Positions 31,572 through 39,490 of a stretch of 62,563 bases of DNA are shown one piece after another. Each line of letters opens with the position of its first letter. The first letter of the stretch is position 1. The translations under genes were made by a program, and so were the position numbers. The notes beneath the pieces are model-generated. The model ran no database searches. It had not been told where the DNA came from and was given only the letters and a program-made list of their open reading frames with translations. This stretch comes from CAZCAC01 sp964496575 (GTDB lineage Bacteria > Planctomycetota > UBA1135 > GCA-002686595), in NCBI GenBank assembly GCA_964496575.1, contig CAZCAC010000045.1:1-62563 (forward strand), written 5' to 3'.

Positions 31572-34500
31572 ATGAAGAACGTCGTCGCCTGGTTCGCCAA
31601 GAACCCCGTCGCCGCCAACCTGGTGATGATCGTGCTGCTGGTCGGCGGCGCGCTCAGCGCGGTGTCGATCAAGACCGAGCTCTTCCCCGAGTTCTCGCTC
31701 GACATGATCTCGGTGGCGGTCCCCTACCCAGGCGCCGCCCCGGAAGAGGTCGAGGAGGCGATCTGCGTCCGGATCGAGGAGGAGGTCCACGCGATCGACG
31801 GCGTCAAGCGCGTCACCTCGTCCGCGACCGAAGGCGCCGGGACGGTGATGATCGAGGTGCGGCCCGACGTCGACCCGCGGCGCGTGCTCTCCGACGTGGA
31901 GACGCGAGTCAACGCGATCCACACCTTCCCGGAGCTGGCCGAGAAGCCGGTGATCCAGGAGCTCCTGATGCGCACCCAGGTGATCAACGTCGGGATCTCC
32001 GGGGACGCCTCCGAGCGTACCCTCAAGGCGCTCGGCGAGACGATCCGCGACGAGATCAGCGCGCTCCCCGGCGTCAGCCAGGTCGAGCTCGCCAGCGCGC
32101 GCCCTTACGAGGTCTCGATCGAGGTCTCCGAGGTCGCCCTGCAGCGCCTGGGCCTGACCCTCGACGCGGTCGCGGCGGCGGTCCGGAACAGCTCCCTCGA
32201 CCTCTCCGGGGGAACGATGAAGACCGAAGGTGGCGAGGTCCTCCTGCGCGCGAAGGGTCAGGCGTATTCCGGCGAGGACTTTCGCGACCTGGTGCTGGTC
32301 ACGCGTCCCGACGGCAGCCGCATCCTGCTCGGCGACGTCGCCGAGGTGATCGACGGCTTCGAGGACACCGACCAGGACGCGCGCCTCGGCGGCGAACCGA
32401 TGGTGCAGGTGCAGATCTTCCGCGTCGGCCAGGAGAACGCGCTGGACGTCGCCGACGCAGTGAAGGCCTACGTCGCGGAGAAGCAGGTCTCGATGCCCGC
32501 GGGGACCGAGCTGACGATCAACTCCGATCGCACGGTGATCCTGCAGAGTCGCCTGTCCCTCTTGCTCAAGAACGGCATCCAGGGGCTGCTCCTGGTCTTC
32601 CTGGTGCTGGCGCTCTTCCTGCGCTTCCGCCTGGCCTTCTGGGTGACGATGGGGATCCCGATCTCCTTCATGGGCGCGCTGTGGGTGCTGCCCGAGCTGG
32701 GCATGTCGATGAACATGCTCTCGCTGTTCGCCTTCATCCTGGTACTGGGGATCGTCGTCGACGACGCGATCATCGTCGGCGAGAGCATCTTCACCGAGCA
32801 GAAGAGGGACCCCGACCGGCAGCGCGCGGCGATTCGTGGCGCGGAGCGGGTCGTGCGACCGGTGACCTTCGCGATCCTGACCACGATCTGCGCCTTCGCC
32901 CCGCTGCTCAACCTGCCGGGGATGTTCGGCAAGTTCTTCCGGGTGATGCCCACGGTGGTGATCCCGATCCTGATCTTCTCGTGGATCGAGTCGAAGATCA
33001 TCCTCCCGGCGCACCTCGCGCACGGCGGCGGGGTCGCTCGTGCGCTGGCCAAGGTTCCGCCCTTCTCCCTCTGGGTCGCCATCCAGGGCCGTTTCGAGCG
33101 CGGGATGGAGCTCTTCGCCACGAGGGTCTACCAGCCGAGCCTCGGCTTCTGCCTGCGCTGGCGCTACCTGACCCACGCCGTGGTCATCACCTCGCTGCTC
33201 GCCGCGATCGGGTGGATCGCCGGGGGTCACATCCGCCTGGTTCGCTTCCCCACGATCCCCGGGGACGCCGTCGCGGCGCAGCTGACCATGCCGCTGGGCA
33301 CACCGGCCTCGGTCACCGAGGACGCTGTGCGGCGGATCGAGGAGGCTGCACTCCGCCTGCAGAGCGAGCTCGACGAGAAGCACCCCGGGGAGGGCAGTGT
33401 CGTCCGCCACTTCGTCGCCAGCGTCGGCGAGCAGCCGTTCAAGGCGATGCAAGCCTCACACGGACCGGGGGGCGGTGGCGGTTTCACCGGCAGCCACCTC
33501 GGCGAGGTGGTGATGGAGATGATCCCGACCGAGGAGCGGGAGGACGTCGATACGAACTCCGTGGTCAACCGCTGGCGCGAGCTGTGCGGGCCGATCCCCG
33601 GCGCGGTCGAGCTGGTCTTCAGCGCGGACATCATGGGCGGAGGCAACGCGGTGGCGATCGAGTTCGCCGGTACGAAGATCGACGAGTTGCGCGCGGCGGC
33701 GGACGAGCTGAAAGCGGAGCTCGCGTCGCTGGACGGTGTCTACGACGTCTCGGACTCCTTCCGCGGTGGCAAGCAGGAGGTCAAGCTGGAGATCCTGCCC
33801 TCCGCCGAGGCGCTCGGTCTGACCCTGCAAGGCGTCGCGCACCAGGTGCGCAACGGCTTCTACGGTGCCGAGGCCCAGCGCATGCAGCGCGGACGCGACG
33901 AGGTGAAGGTGATGGTGCGCTACCCGGCAGACGACCGTAGCACCCTGTACACGCTGGAACAGATGCGCATCCGCACACCTGCCGGGGACGAGGTCCCCTT
34001 CGCCTCGGTCGCCAACGCCAAGCTGGGGCGCGGCTACGCTACGATCAACCGCGCGGATCGAAAGCGGATCATCACCGTGGCCGCGAATGTCGACGACCAG
34101 GTCACCGAGAGCGGGGAGGTGATCGCCGGGATCTCGAAGGAGGCCCTGCCGGGCATCATGGAACGCCACCCCGGCGTCACCTGGACAGTCCAGGGACAGA
34201 GCCGCGAGCTACAGGAGACGATGACGGAGCTGCTGCGAATGTTCGTCATCGCGCTGCTGGCGATCTACGCCCTGATGGCGATCCCGTTCAAGAGCTACAT
34301 CCAGCCCGCGATCGTCATGTCGGCGATCCCGCTGGGCGTGGTCGGTGCGGTGGCCGGGCACGTGATCATGGGCAAGGACCTCTCCTTGCTCTCGATGATG
34401 GGAATCGTCGCCCTCGCCGGGGTGGTGGTGAACGACAGCCTGGTGCTGGTCGACTTCGTCAACCGGCGCCGGCAGGAGGGCGGCAGGCTGATCGACGCGG

Positions 34501-34796
34501 TCCGCGAGGCGGGAGTGATGCGCTTCCGGCCGATCCTCCTGACCTCGATGACCACCTTCGCCGGGCTCACTCCGCTGATGTTCGAGAAGAGCGTCCAGGC
34601 TCAGTTCCTGGTCCCCATGGCGATCGCCCTGGCGTACGGAGTGGTGTTCTCGACGGTGGTCACCCTCGTTTTCGTACCTTCGGGGTACCTTATCCTCGAC
34701 GATCTGAAGAGCATCTACGGGTTCGGGCACGAGGAAAAGGCGGCTCGGAGCGAGAAGCGGAGTCCGAAGGAAAAGGGGCTGGTCCCCGAGATCTAG
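31572..34796 (+). CDS. RND-family efflux transporter permease
   Basis: A 1074-residue inner-membrane proton-driven transporter of the AcrB/HAE-like branch. The usual layout is visible: TM1 near the N-terminus (AANLVMIVLLVGGALSAVSI), a large periplasmic loop, a bundle of helices from about residue 330 with GIVVDDAIIVGESIF carrying the paired Asp of the proton relay, a second periplasmic loop, and a second bundle from about 890 (GIVALAGVVVNDSLVLVDFVN). It exports amphiphilic compounds; the exact drug or metabolite is unknown. It is the last gene of the tetR operon, and works with the adaptor and the outer-membrane lipoprotein. The start at 31572 puts the cytoplasmic tail in the expected place; an upstream in-frame ATG at 31539 would overlap the adaptor gene. 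Confidence 0.95.
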   Translation: MKNVVAWFAKNPVAANLVMIVLLVGGALSAVSIKTELFPEFSLDMISVAVPYPGAAPEEVEEAICVRIEEEVHAIDGVKRVTSSATEGAGTVMIEVRPDVDPRRVLSDVETRVNAIHTFPELAEKPVIQELLMRTQVINVGISGDASERTLKALGETIRDEISALPGVSQVELASARPYEVSIEVSEVALQRLGLTLDAVAAAVRNSSLDLSGGTMKTEGGEVLLRAKGQAYSGEDFRDLVLVTRPDGSRILLGDVAEVIDGFEDTDQDARLGGEPMVQVQIFRVGQENALDVADAVKAYVAEKQVSMPAGTELTINSDRTVILQSRLSLLLKNGIQGLLLVFLVLALFLRFRLAFWVTMGIPISFMGALWVLPELGMSMNMLSLFAFILVLGIVVDDAIIVGESIFTEQKRDPDRQRAAIRGAERVVRPVTFAILTTICAFAPLLNLPGMFGKFFRVMPTVVIPILIFSWIESKIILPAHLAHGGGVARALAKVPPFSLWVAIQGRFERGMELFATRVYQPSLGFCLRWRYLTHAVVITSLLAAIGWIAGGHIRLVRFPTIPGDAVAAQLTMPLGTPASVTEDAVRRIEEAALRLQSELDEKHPGEGSVVRHFVASVGEQPFKAMQASHGPGGGGGFTGSHLGEVVMEMIPTEEREDVDTNSVVNRWRELCGPIPGAVELVFSADIMGGGNAVAIEFAGTKIDELRAAADELKAELASLDGVYDVSDSFRGGKQEVKLEILPSAEALGLTLQGVAHQVRNGFYGAEAQRMQRGRDEVKVMVRYPADDRSTLYTLEQMRIRTPAGDEVPFASVANAKLGRGYATINRADRKRIITVAANVDDQVTESGEVIAGISKEALPGIMERHPGVTWTVQGQSRELQETMTELLRMFVIALLAIYALMAIPFKSYIQPAIVMSAIPLGVVGAVAGHVIMGKDLSLLSMMGIVALAGVVVNDSLVLVDFVNRRRQEGGRLIDAVREAGVMRFRPILLTSMTTFAGLTPLMFEKSVQAQFLVPMAIALAYGVVFSTVVTLVFVPSGYLILDDLKSIYGFGHEEKAARSEKRSPKEKGLVPEI

Positions 34797-34900
34797 GGTG
34801 GAGTGAGCTGGTCTGGCGCGTCGGATCGTGCTTTGCTGGTACACTCCTCCACCGCGGCGGACAGGCCGTGGGTCAGTAGCGACTGGGAGCAAAGAAGAAG

Positions 34901-35122
34901 ATGGCCGAAGACGAGACCACTGAATCGGACGAAGAGAAGGTGCGCTGCCTGCGGACGGGACAGCAGTACGACACCACCGAGCACAGCCTGTGCCCCTACT
35001 GCTTCGGTGAGAAGGCCGAGATCAAGGACGGAGCCCACGGCGTCTTCTGCGACTACGATCCCAAGCGGGATCCGATCAACTTCGGGTTCCCGCCGGATAC
35101 GCAGCGATCGCAGGGGGGTTGA
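34901..35122 (+). CDS. small zinc-ribbon-like protein
   Basis: A 73-residue cytoplasmic protein with an acidic start (MAEDETTESDEE) and three or four cysteines: VRCLRTGQQY, then LCPYCFG (Cys-x2-Cys) and VFCDYDP. The Cys spacing suggests a small zinc ribbon of the kind often found in stand-alone accessory proteins, but the first Cys pair is incomplete, so the metal site would be unusual. No family is recognised. It sits 104 bases after the efflux operon, with GGGAGC as a possible ribosome site, and probably has its own promoter. The codon usage (G/C in third positions) matches the neighbours. Confidence 0.65.
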   Translation: MAEDETTESDEEKVRCLRTGQQYDTTEHSLCPYCFGEKAEIKDGAHGVFCDYDPKRDPINFGFPPDTQRSQGG

Positions 35123-35152
35123 GCAGCAGGTCCGGATCCGCCCCGGGTCCGG

Positions 35153-35386
35153 CTACCGGCGGCGCTCGACGCGGTGTGAGCCGACCACCTCACCGTCGTC
35201 GCGGGTGATCGTCGCCTCCAGGATCTGCTCCGTGGCCTCGACGCGGATCAGCGTGGCCGCCCCCGCCTTGGGCGCACCACCGATCACCCTGGGGTAGACG
35301 CGCTTCCCCTCTTCCGGGTGTACTCCGCGCTGAATCGACCCGCGCTCAGTTCTCCTGCAGCTCGAGCAGGAGCCCCACCACGTCAT
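35153..35386 (-). CDS. uncertain short coding region or gene remnant
   Basis: The last 50 codons (from about GKRVYPRVIGGAPKAG to HRVERRR) have almost only G or C in third position, which argues for real coding sequence on the minus strand. The first part would overlap the peroxiredoxin gene in another frame by 41 bases, and no good start codon or ribosome site exists after that gene's stop. It may be the tail of a decayed gene or a short protein with an unseen start. No family is recognised. Confidence 0.3.
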   Translation of the reverse strand: MTWWGSCSSCRRTERGSIQRGVHPEEGKRVYPRVIGGAPKAGAATLIRVEATEQILEATITRDDGEVVGSHRVERRR

Positions 35387-35882
35387 CTCCGTGGTTCACC
35401 ACGTCGACCTTCTCGCTGGCGTGACGCAGGGTGCCCTTCGGGTCGATCAGGAAGGTCACCCGCCTGGGGTAGTTCGACTTCTCGGGGAGCACGCCGTACT
35501 TCCGGGCGGCGCTCCCGTCCGGATCGGACAGGAGCGAGAAGTTGAGCTTCTGCTTCTCGTGGAAGGTCGCCTGGTCCTTCACCGAATCCAGGCTGATCCC
35601 GAGTACCCGCGCGCCGAGCTCCTCGAACCCCATCGCTGCGTCCCGCAGCGAACAGACCTGGCGGATTCACCCCGGAGTCATCGCCTTCGGGTAGAAGGCG
35701 ACCACCGTCCACAGCTCGTTCTTGCCGCCGACCGAGACCAGATGCCCGGTCTGGTCGTTGAGCCGGAACGCGGGTGCCGGCTTTCCGACGACCGGGGACG
35801 GCGCCGGGGCCGGTACCGGTTTCTCCTGCTGCCAGAGGAAGGGAAGAGCGACGAGGGCCAGGGCGAGGAAAGGCGACTTCAA
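35346..35882 (-). CDS. selenocysteine-containing peroxiredoxin (BCP/PrxQ type)
   Basis: A 178-residue thioredoxin-fold peroxidase if the internal TGA (35667-35669) is decoded as Sec. Before it: FLALALVALPFLW as an export signal, a Pro-rich linker, VGKPAPAFRLNDQTGHL and WTVVAFYPKAMTPG. After it: IRQVCSLRDAAMGFEELGARVLGISLDSVKDQ, LLSDPDGSAARKYGVLPE and VTFLIDPKGTLRH. In BCP/PrxQ enzymes the motif is TPGC-x4-C, where the first Cys attacks the peroxide; here TPG is followed by TGA, then IRQV and the resolving Cys. Both sides are in one frame and a SECIS-like hairpin follows. It would reduce H2O2 or organic hydroperoxides outside the cytoplasm. The start is a TTG with GGAG 5 bases upstream; an ATG at 35978 gives a poor N-terminus. 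Without Sec decoding the gene is a truncated pseudogene. Confidence 0.82.
35633..35651 (-). promoter_or_regulatory. bacterial SECIS-like hairpin
   Basis: In the mRNA, UCGCUGC and GCAGCGA form a perfect 7-bp stem around the loop GGGAC. The stem starts 15 nt after the UGA and the first loop G is at +23, within the range known for bacterial SECIS elements, which need a G in the apical loop to bind SelB. Confidence 0.75.
35667..35669 (-). other. in-frame UGA at the peroxidatic position (Sec codon)
   Basis: TGA replaces the peroxidatic Cys codon exactly (TPG-TGA-IRQVC). A random nonsense mutation at this one catalytic residue, with intact coding after it and a hairpin in the right place, is much less likely than Sec. 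Confidence 0.8.
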
Positions 35883-36175
35883 GGGAGCTCCGGGTCTCGA
35901 ACAGGGGGGTCCGCCGCTGCGCGCGGAAGAGGACGGGACGATACGCTGCCGGAGCGGAATCCGCCACGTTGCGGCCAAAAGGGGCCGGCGGGCCGCCGGG
36001 GGCAGAGGCGAAGTCCCTCCTCCGCGATCCGGCCGGCGCTCCGGATGGGGTGAGATCGAGGCCCGGGGCGGCGATCGAACAGCTGCGGTGTCACGCGATG
36101 TGTCCTATAGTGCTCTTTCCGTCCCGCTTCCTCTCGGCTCTTCGCGACTCCGAGGTCGCACCCCGAAGCGAAACC

Positions 36176-37861
36176 ATGCTGAATCTCCTGATCACCGCTC
36201 CGCTCTTCATAAGCTCACCGCTCGCAACCCCGCCCGCTCCGCTCCCCGGAGGTGGAAGCAGGGCACTTCCCTGGGATGGCTGGACCCTCTTCCAGCCGTA
36301 CGCCAGCACCGATACGTACATGATCGACCTCACGGGGACGATCGTGAAGATCTGGCCAGGTGACTTCCCCCCAGGGGTATCGGTCTACCTCGACGAGGAC
36401 CTGAATCTCTGGCGTTCGATGCGAATCGCCGAGCACGCCGGCCCCGCCGGCGCCGGCGGGGCCATCCAGAAGCTCGACTGGGACGGCAACGTGCTCTGGG
36501 AGTACGAGTACTTCTCCGAGGGCGAGTACATGCAACACCACGACTTCGAGGTACTCCCGAACGGCAACGTCCTGCTCGTCGCCTGGGACTACTACTCGGA
36601 CCGCGACGCGATGAAGCAGGGGCGCAACCCCGACTACCTCTCCCACGACCTCTTCCTCCCCGACGCCATCATCGAGGTGCAGCCCACGGGGCCCGACACC
36701 GGAACGATCGTCTGGGAGTGGCATGCGTGGGACCACATGATCCAGGACTTCTCGCACTGGAAGGCGAACTTCGGCGTGGTCGAGGATCACCCCGAGTTGA
36801 TCGACCTGAACTACCCTCCCGGTCCGACCGACAACGACTGGAACCATATCAACGGGATCGACTACAACCCCGCCCTCGATCAGATCATCGTCAGCGCTCA
36901 CCACTTCCACGAGATCTGGGTGATCGATCACAGCACCACCACCGCCGAAGCCGCGGGCCACACCGGTGGGAACAGCGGCATGGGCGGTGACCTGATCTAC
37001 CGCTGGGGCAACCCCGAGGCGTACCGCGCCGGGACGACGGCCGACCGGCAGCTGTTCGGTCAGCACGACGCGACCTGGATCGAACCGGGCCTTCCCGGGG
37101 AGAACAACGTTCTGGTCTTCAACAACGGCCTGGGCCGACCGGCCGGTCCCTTCTCGTCGATCGAGGAGATCGTGACGCCGGTCGACGCCTTCGGCAACTA
37201 CAACCACACGCCCGGGACCGCCTTCGGCCCCGCGGCCCCATTCTGGACCTACGTCGCGCCCAACCCGACCGACTTCTACTCGCCTTTCATCTCCGGCTGC
37301 CAGCGGTTGCCCAACGGCAACACGCTGGTATGCAGTGGAGTCCAGGGCTGGTTCTTCGAGGTCTCCCCGACCGACGAGCTGGTCTGGGAACACCAGAGCC
37401 TCCTGCCCGACGGCGAGAACATCTGGGTCTTCAAGGTGCGCCGCTACGACGTCTGCATCAGGCCGGAGAACTACTGCACCACCTCGCCGAACTCGGTGGG
37501 GCCCGGTGCGCTGATCGACTTCACGGGCACCGGCAGCGTGAGCGACAACGACTTCGCCCTGACCGCGAGTGGCGGCCCGCCAGGAGAGTTCGCGCTCTTC
37601 TTCTACGGCACGGACAAGGTCTCGGTGCCCTTCGGCGAGGGGACCCGCTGCGCCGGCGGCGGCATCCACCGCCTGGGGACGGTGCTATTCGACGCTGCGG
37701 GCGACATCGCCTGGCCGCTCGACATCACGAGCCCCCCCGAACCGTCGGGGCAGATCACCGTCGGATCGCAGTGGCACTTCCAGGTCTGGTACCGCGACCC
37801 CGCCGGCGGACCGAGCGGCTTCAACTTCTCCGACGGTCTGTCGGTGCGCTTCTGTCCCTGA
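36176..37861 (+). CDS. secreted arylsulfotransferase-family protein with lineage-type C-terminal domain
   Basis: A 561-residue exported protein. The short signal peptide (MLNLLITAPLFISSPLATPPAP) leads into an arylsulfotransferase-type beta-propeller (about residues 25-425): WDGWTLFQPYASTDTYMIDL, MQHHDFEVLPNGNVLLVAWD, IVWEWHAWDHM, WNHINGIDYNPALDQIIVSAHHFHEIWVID and GQHDATWIEPGLPGENNVLVFNNG. The repeated His-Asp and His-x-Asn motifs match the ASST fold, in which His and Arg residues transfer sulfate between phenolic compounds without PAPS. The last 125 residues are the YCTTSPNSVGPG ... WYRDPAGGPSGFNFSDG domain shared with the protein at 18930. Marine planctomycetes are rich in sulfate-ester metabolism, which fits. 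A large hairpin at 37889 follows as terminator. Confidence 0.83.
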   Translation: MLNLLITAPLFISSPLATPPAPLPGGGSRALPWDGWTLFQPYASTDTYMIDLTGTIVKIWPGDFPPGVSVYLDEDLNLWRSMRIAEHAGPAGAGGAIQKLDWDGNVLWEYEYFSEGEYMQHHDFEVLPNGNVLLVAWDYYSDRDAMKQGRNPDYLSHDLFLPDAIIEVQPTGPDTGTIVWEWHAWDHMIQDFSHWKANFGVVEDHPELIDLNYPPGPTDNDWNHINGIDYNPALDQIIVSAHHFHEIWVIDHSTTTAEAAGHTGGNSGMGGDLIYRWGNPEAYRAGTTADRQLFGQHDATWIEPGLPGENNVLVFNNGLGRPAGPFSSIEEIVTPVDAFGNYNHTPGTAFGPAAPFWTYVAPNPTDFYSPFISGCQRLPNGNTLVCSGVQGWFFEVSPTDELVWEHQSLLPDGENIWVFKVRRYDVCIRPENYCTTSPNSVGPGALIDFTGTGSVSDNDFALTASGGPPGEFALFFYGTDKVSVPFGEGTRCAGGGIHRLGTVLFDAAGDIAWPLDITSPPEPSGQITVGSQWHFQVWYRDPAGGPSGFNFSDGLSVRFCP

Positions 37862-37888
37862 TCCGAGGGACCGTCCATCGTCCATCGC

Positions 37889-37916
37889 GAGCGGTTCGGC
37901 GCGGGCCGAGCCGCTC
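37889..37916 (+). terminator. strong hairpin after the arylsulfotransferase gene
   Basis: GAGCGGTTCGGC (37889-37900) pairs with GCCGAGCCGCTC (37905-37916), with one G-U pair and a GCGG loop; one to three more pairs extend the base. It lies 27 bases after the stop codon. There is no long T-run. Confidence 0.65.
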
Positions 37917-38059
37917 GTGGGTGGTGGCTTCCGGCCGGTTCCCGGACCGGCTGTCTTACGCTCGTCGAACGGTGTTCGGATCATTCGCGGACGATGGTCA
38001 TCGGGGTGCCTCGCGCTAGGCTGGGGTGACCCACGTCCCGCCGATCTGGAGGAGATCCG

Positions 38060-39481
38060 ATGAACGAGCTCGCCGGTTCCGTAGCCTTCCTGACCCTGTC
38101 CACCCTCCTGCTTCCGCCGACCTCGCCCCGGGCCGGTGACTGGTCCCGTTTCCGCGGCCCGAACGGCTCGGGCGTCGTCGAGAGCGAGAATCTCCCGGTG
38201 GAGTTCGGACCGGAGCAAAACGTGCGCTGGAAGACCGAGCTCGCCTTCGGTCGCTCGTCTCCGGTGCTGACCCGGGACTCCGTGTTCCTCACCGCCTCGA
38301 CCGAACGGGGCCTCTCCGTCATCTGCCTCGATTCCACGACGGGCGAGCCGCGGTGGGAGCGTTCCCTCGAGCGGGCCCGAGTGGCGAAGAGGTACAAGGG
38401 GACCGACTCGGCGGTCGCCAGTCCGGTCACCGACGGCGAGAACGTCTACGCCTTCTTCCAGGAGCTGGGTCTCGTCTCCTACGACGGCGAGGGGAAGCGT
38501 CGCTGGGTCCACCCGGTGGGTCCGTTCAACAGCTTCTACGGGGTGGCGTCCTCCCCGATCCTGGCCGGCGACATGCTGCTCCTCGCCTGTGATGCGCAGA
38601 GCGGCGCTTTTCTCCTGGCGGTGAACAAGGACGACGGCCAGGAGCGGTGGCGAGCCGATCGATCAGACCGCGCCGACAGCTGGACGACTCCTCTACTCCA
38701 TCCCTCGGCCGAAGAGCCGGGGGAGGTGATCCTGTTCGGCGATCGAAACCTGCGGGGCTACGCGGTGAAGACGGGCGAGGAGGTCTGGTGCTCGAGGAAG
38801 GTCGGTGCAGGACCCGTGTCCAGTCCCGTTCTCCACGAACAGCTCCTCTTCGCCTGCACTCCATTCCACGCCGAGCAGCCGATGCCGCCTTTCGATACGA
38901 TTCTCCTCGGCCTCGATCGGGACGGCGACGGCAAGCTCAGCGCCGTGGAGGTGGCGGAGACCGAGATGGCCGATCACTTCGGCTGGCTCGACGTGGCGAA
39001 GGACGGCTTCGTCGATCGGGAGGAATGGGACGCCGTGATCGCCGTGTCCCGCGATCAGAACTACGGCCTCGTCGCCTTCGATCTGGAAGAGCTCCGGGAG
39101 GACGAGTCCTCCGGCGAGCTCTGGAGATACAAGCGAAATCTGCCGCAGATCGCGACCCCGCTCTTCTACGGGGACGTGCTGTACCTGGTCGCGGATGGCG
39201 GGATCGTGACCACCCTGGATCCCGTGACCGGCGACGTCCACCAGCGCACGCGGATCGGCGACGGGCTCGGCGACTGCTTCCCCTCCCCGGTGGCGGGGGA
39301 TGGCAAGGTCTACGTCACCAGCAACGACGGGCGGATCGCCGTGCTCGAGGCGGGCCCGCTGTGGAAGGTGCTGGCGATCAACGACCTCGCCGAGGAGATC
39401 AACGCGACTCCGGCCATCGGCGACGAGGGAGCTCTGTACGTCCGGACCTGGTCCGCGCTCTACTGCTTCGGCGCGGAGTAG
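38060..39481 (+). CDS. exported PQQ-type beta-propeller protein with EF-hand insert
   Basis: A 473-residue exported protein. The signal peptide (LAGSVAFLTLSTLLLPPTSPRA) is followed by WSRFRGPNGSG, the standard opening of planctomycete PQQ-like propellers. Blades with the pattern VICLDSTTGEPRWER, FLLAVNKDDGQERWRA and YAVKTGEEVWCS follow. In the middle (about residues 280-330) an EF-hand pair is inserted: LDRDGDGKLSAVEVAE and WLDVAKDGFVDREEW, with the Asp-x-Asp-x-Asp-Gly calcium ligands in the first loop. These proteins resemble BamB and sugar dehydrogenase propellers but lack the quinone-binding signature, so the role may be scaffolding or binding outside the cell. GGAGG 10 bases upstream decides the start. 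It converges with the lyase gene, 9 bases apart. Confidence 0.85.
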   Translation: MNELAGSVAFLTLSTLLLPPTSPRAGDWSRFRGPNGSGVVESENLPVEFGPEQNVRWKTELAFGRSSPVLTRDSVFLTASTERGLSVICLDSTTGEPRWERSLERARVAKRYKGTDSAVASPVTDGENVYAFFQELGLVSYDGEGKRRWVHPVGPFNSFYGVASSPILAGDMLLLACDAQSGAFLLAVNKDDGQERWRADRSDRADSWTTPLLHPSAEEPGEVILFGDRNLRGYAVKTGEEVWCSRKVGAGPVSSPVLHEQLLFACTPFHAEQPMPPFDTILLGLDRDGDGKLSAVEVAETEMADHFGWLDVAKDGFVDREEWDAVIAVSRDQNYGLVAFDLEELREDESSGELWRYKRNLPQIATPLFYGDVLYLVADGGIVTTLDPVTGDVHQRTRIGDGLGDCFPSPVAGDGKVYVTSNDGRIAVLEAGPLWKVLAINDLAEEINATPAIGDEGALYVRTWSALYCFGAE

Positions 39482-39490
39482 AGCCGTGAT

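Noticed and set aside
35667..35978. Peroxiredoxin N-terminal part as an independent 103-residue gene ending at TGA
   Set aside because: The sequence after the TGA in the same frame continues the same enzyme, and the hairpin supports decoding of the codon.
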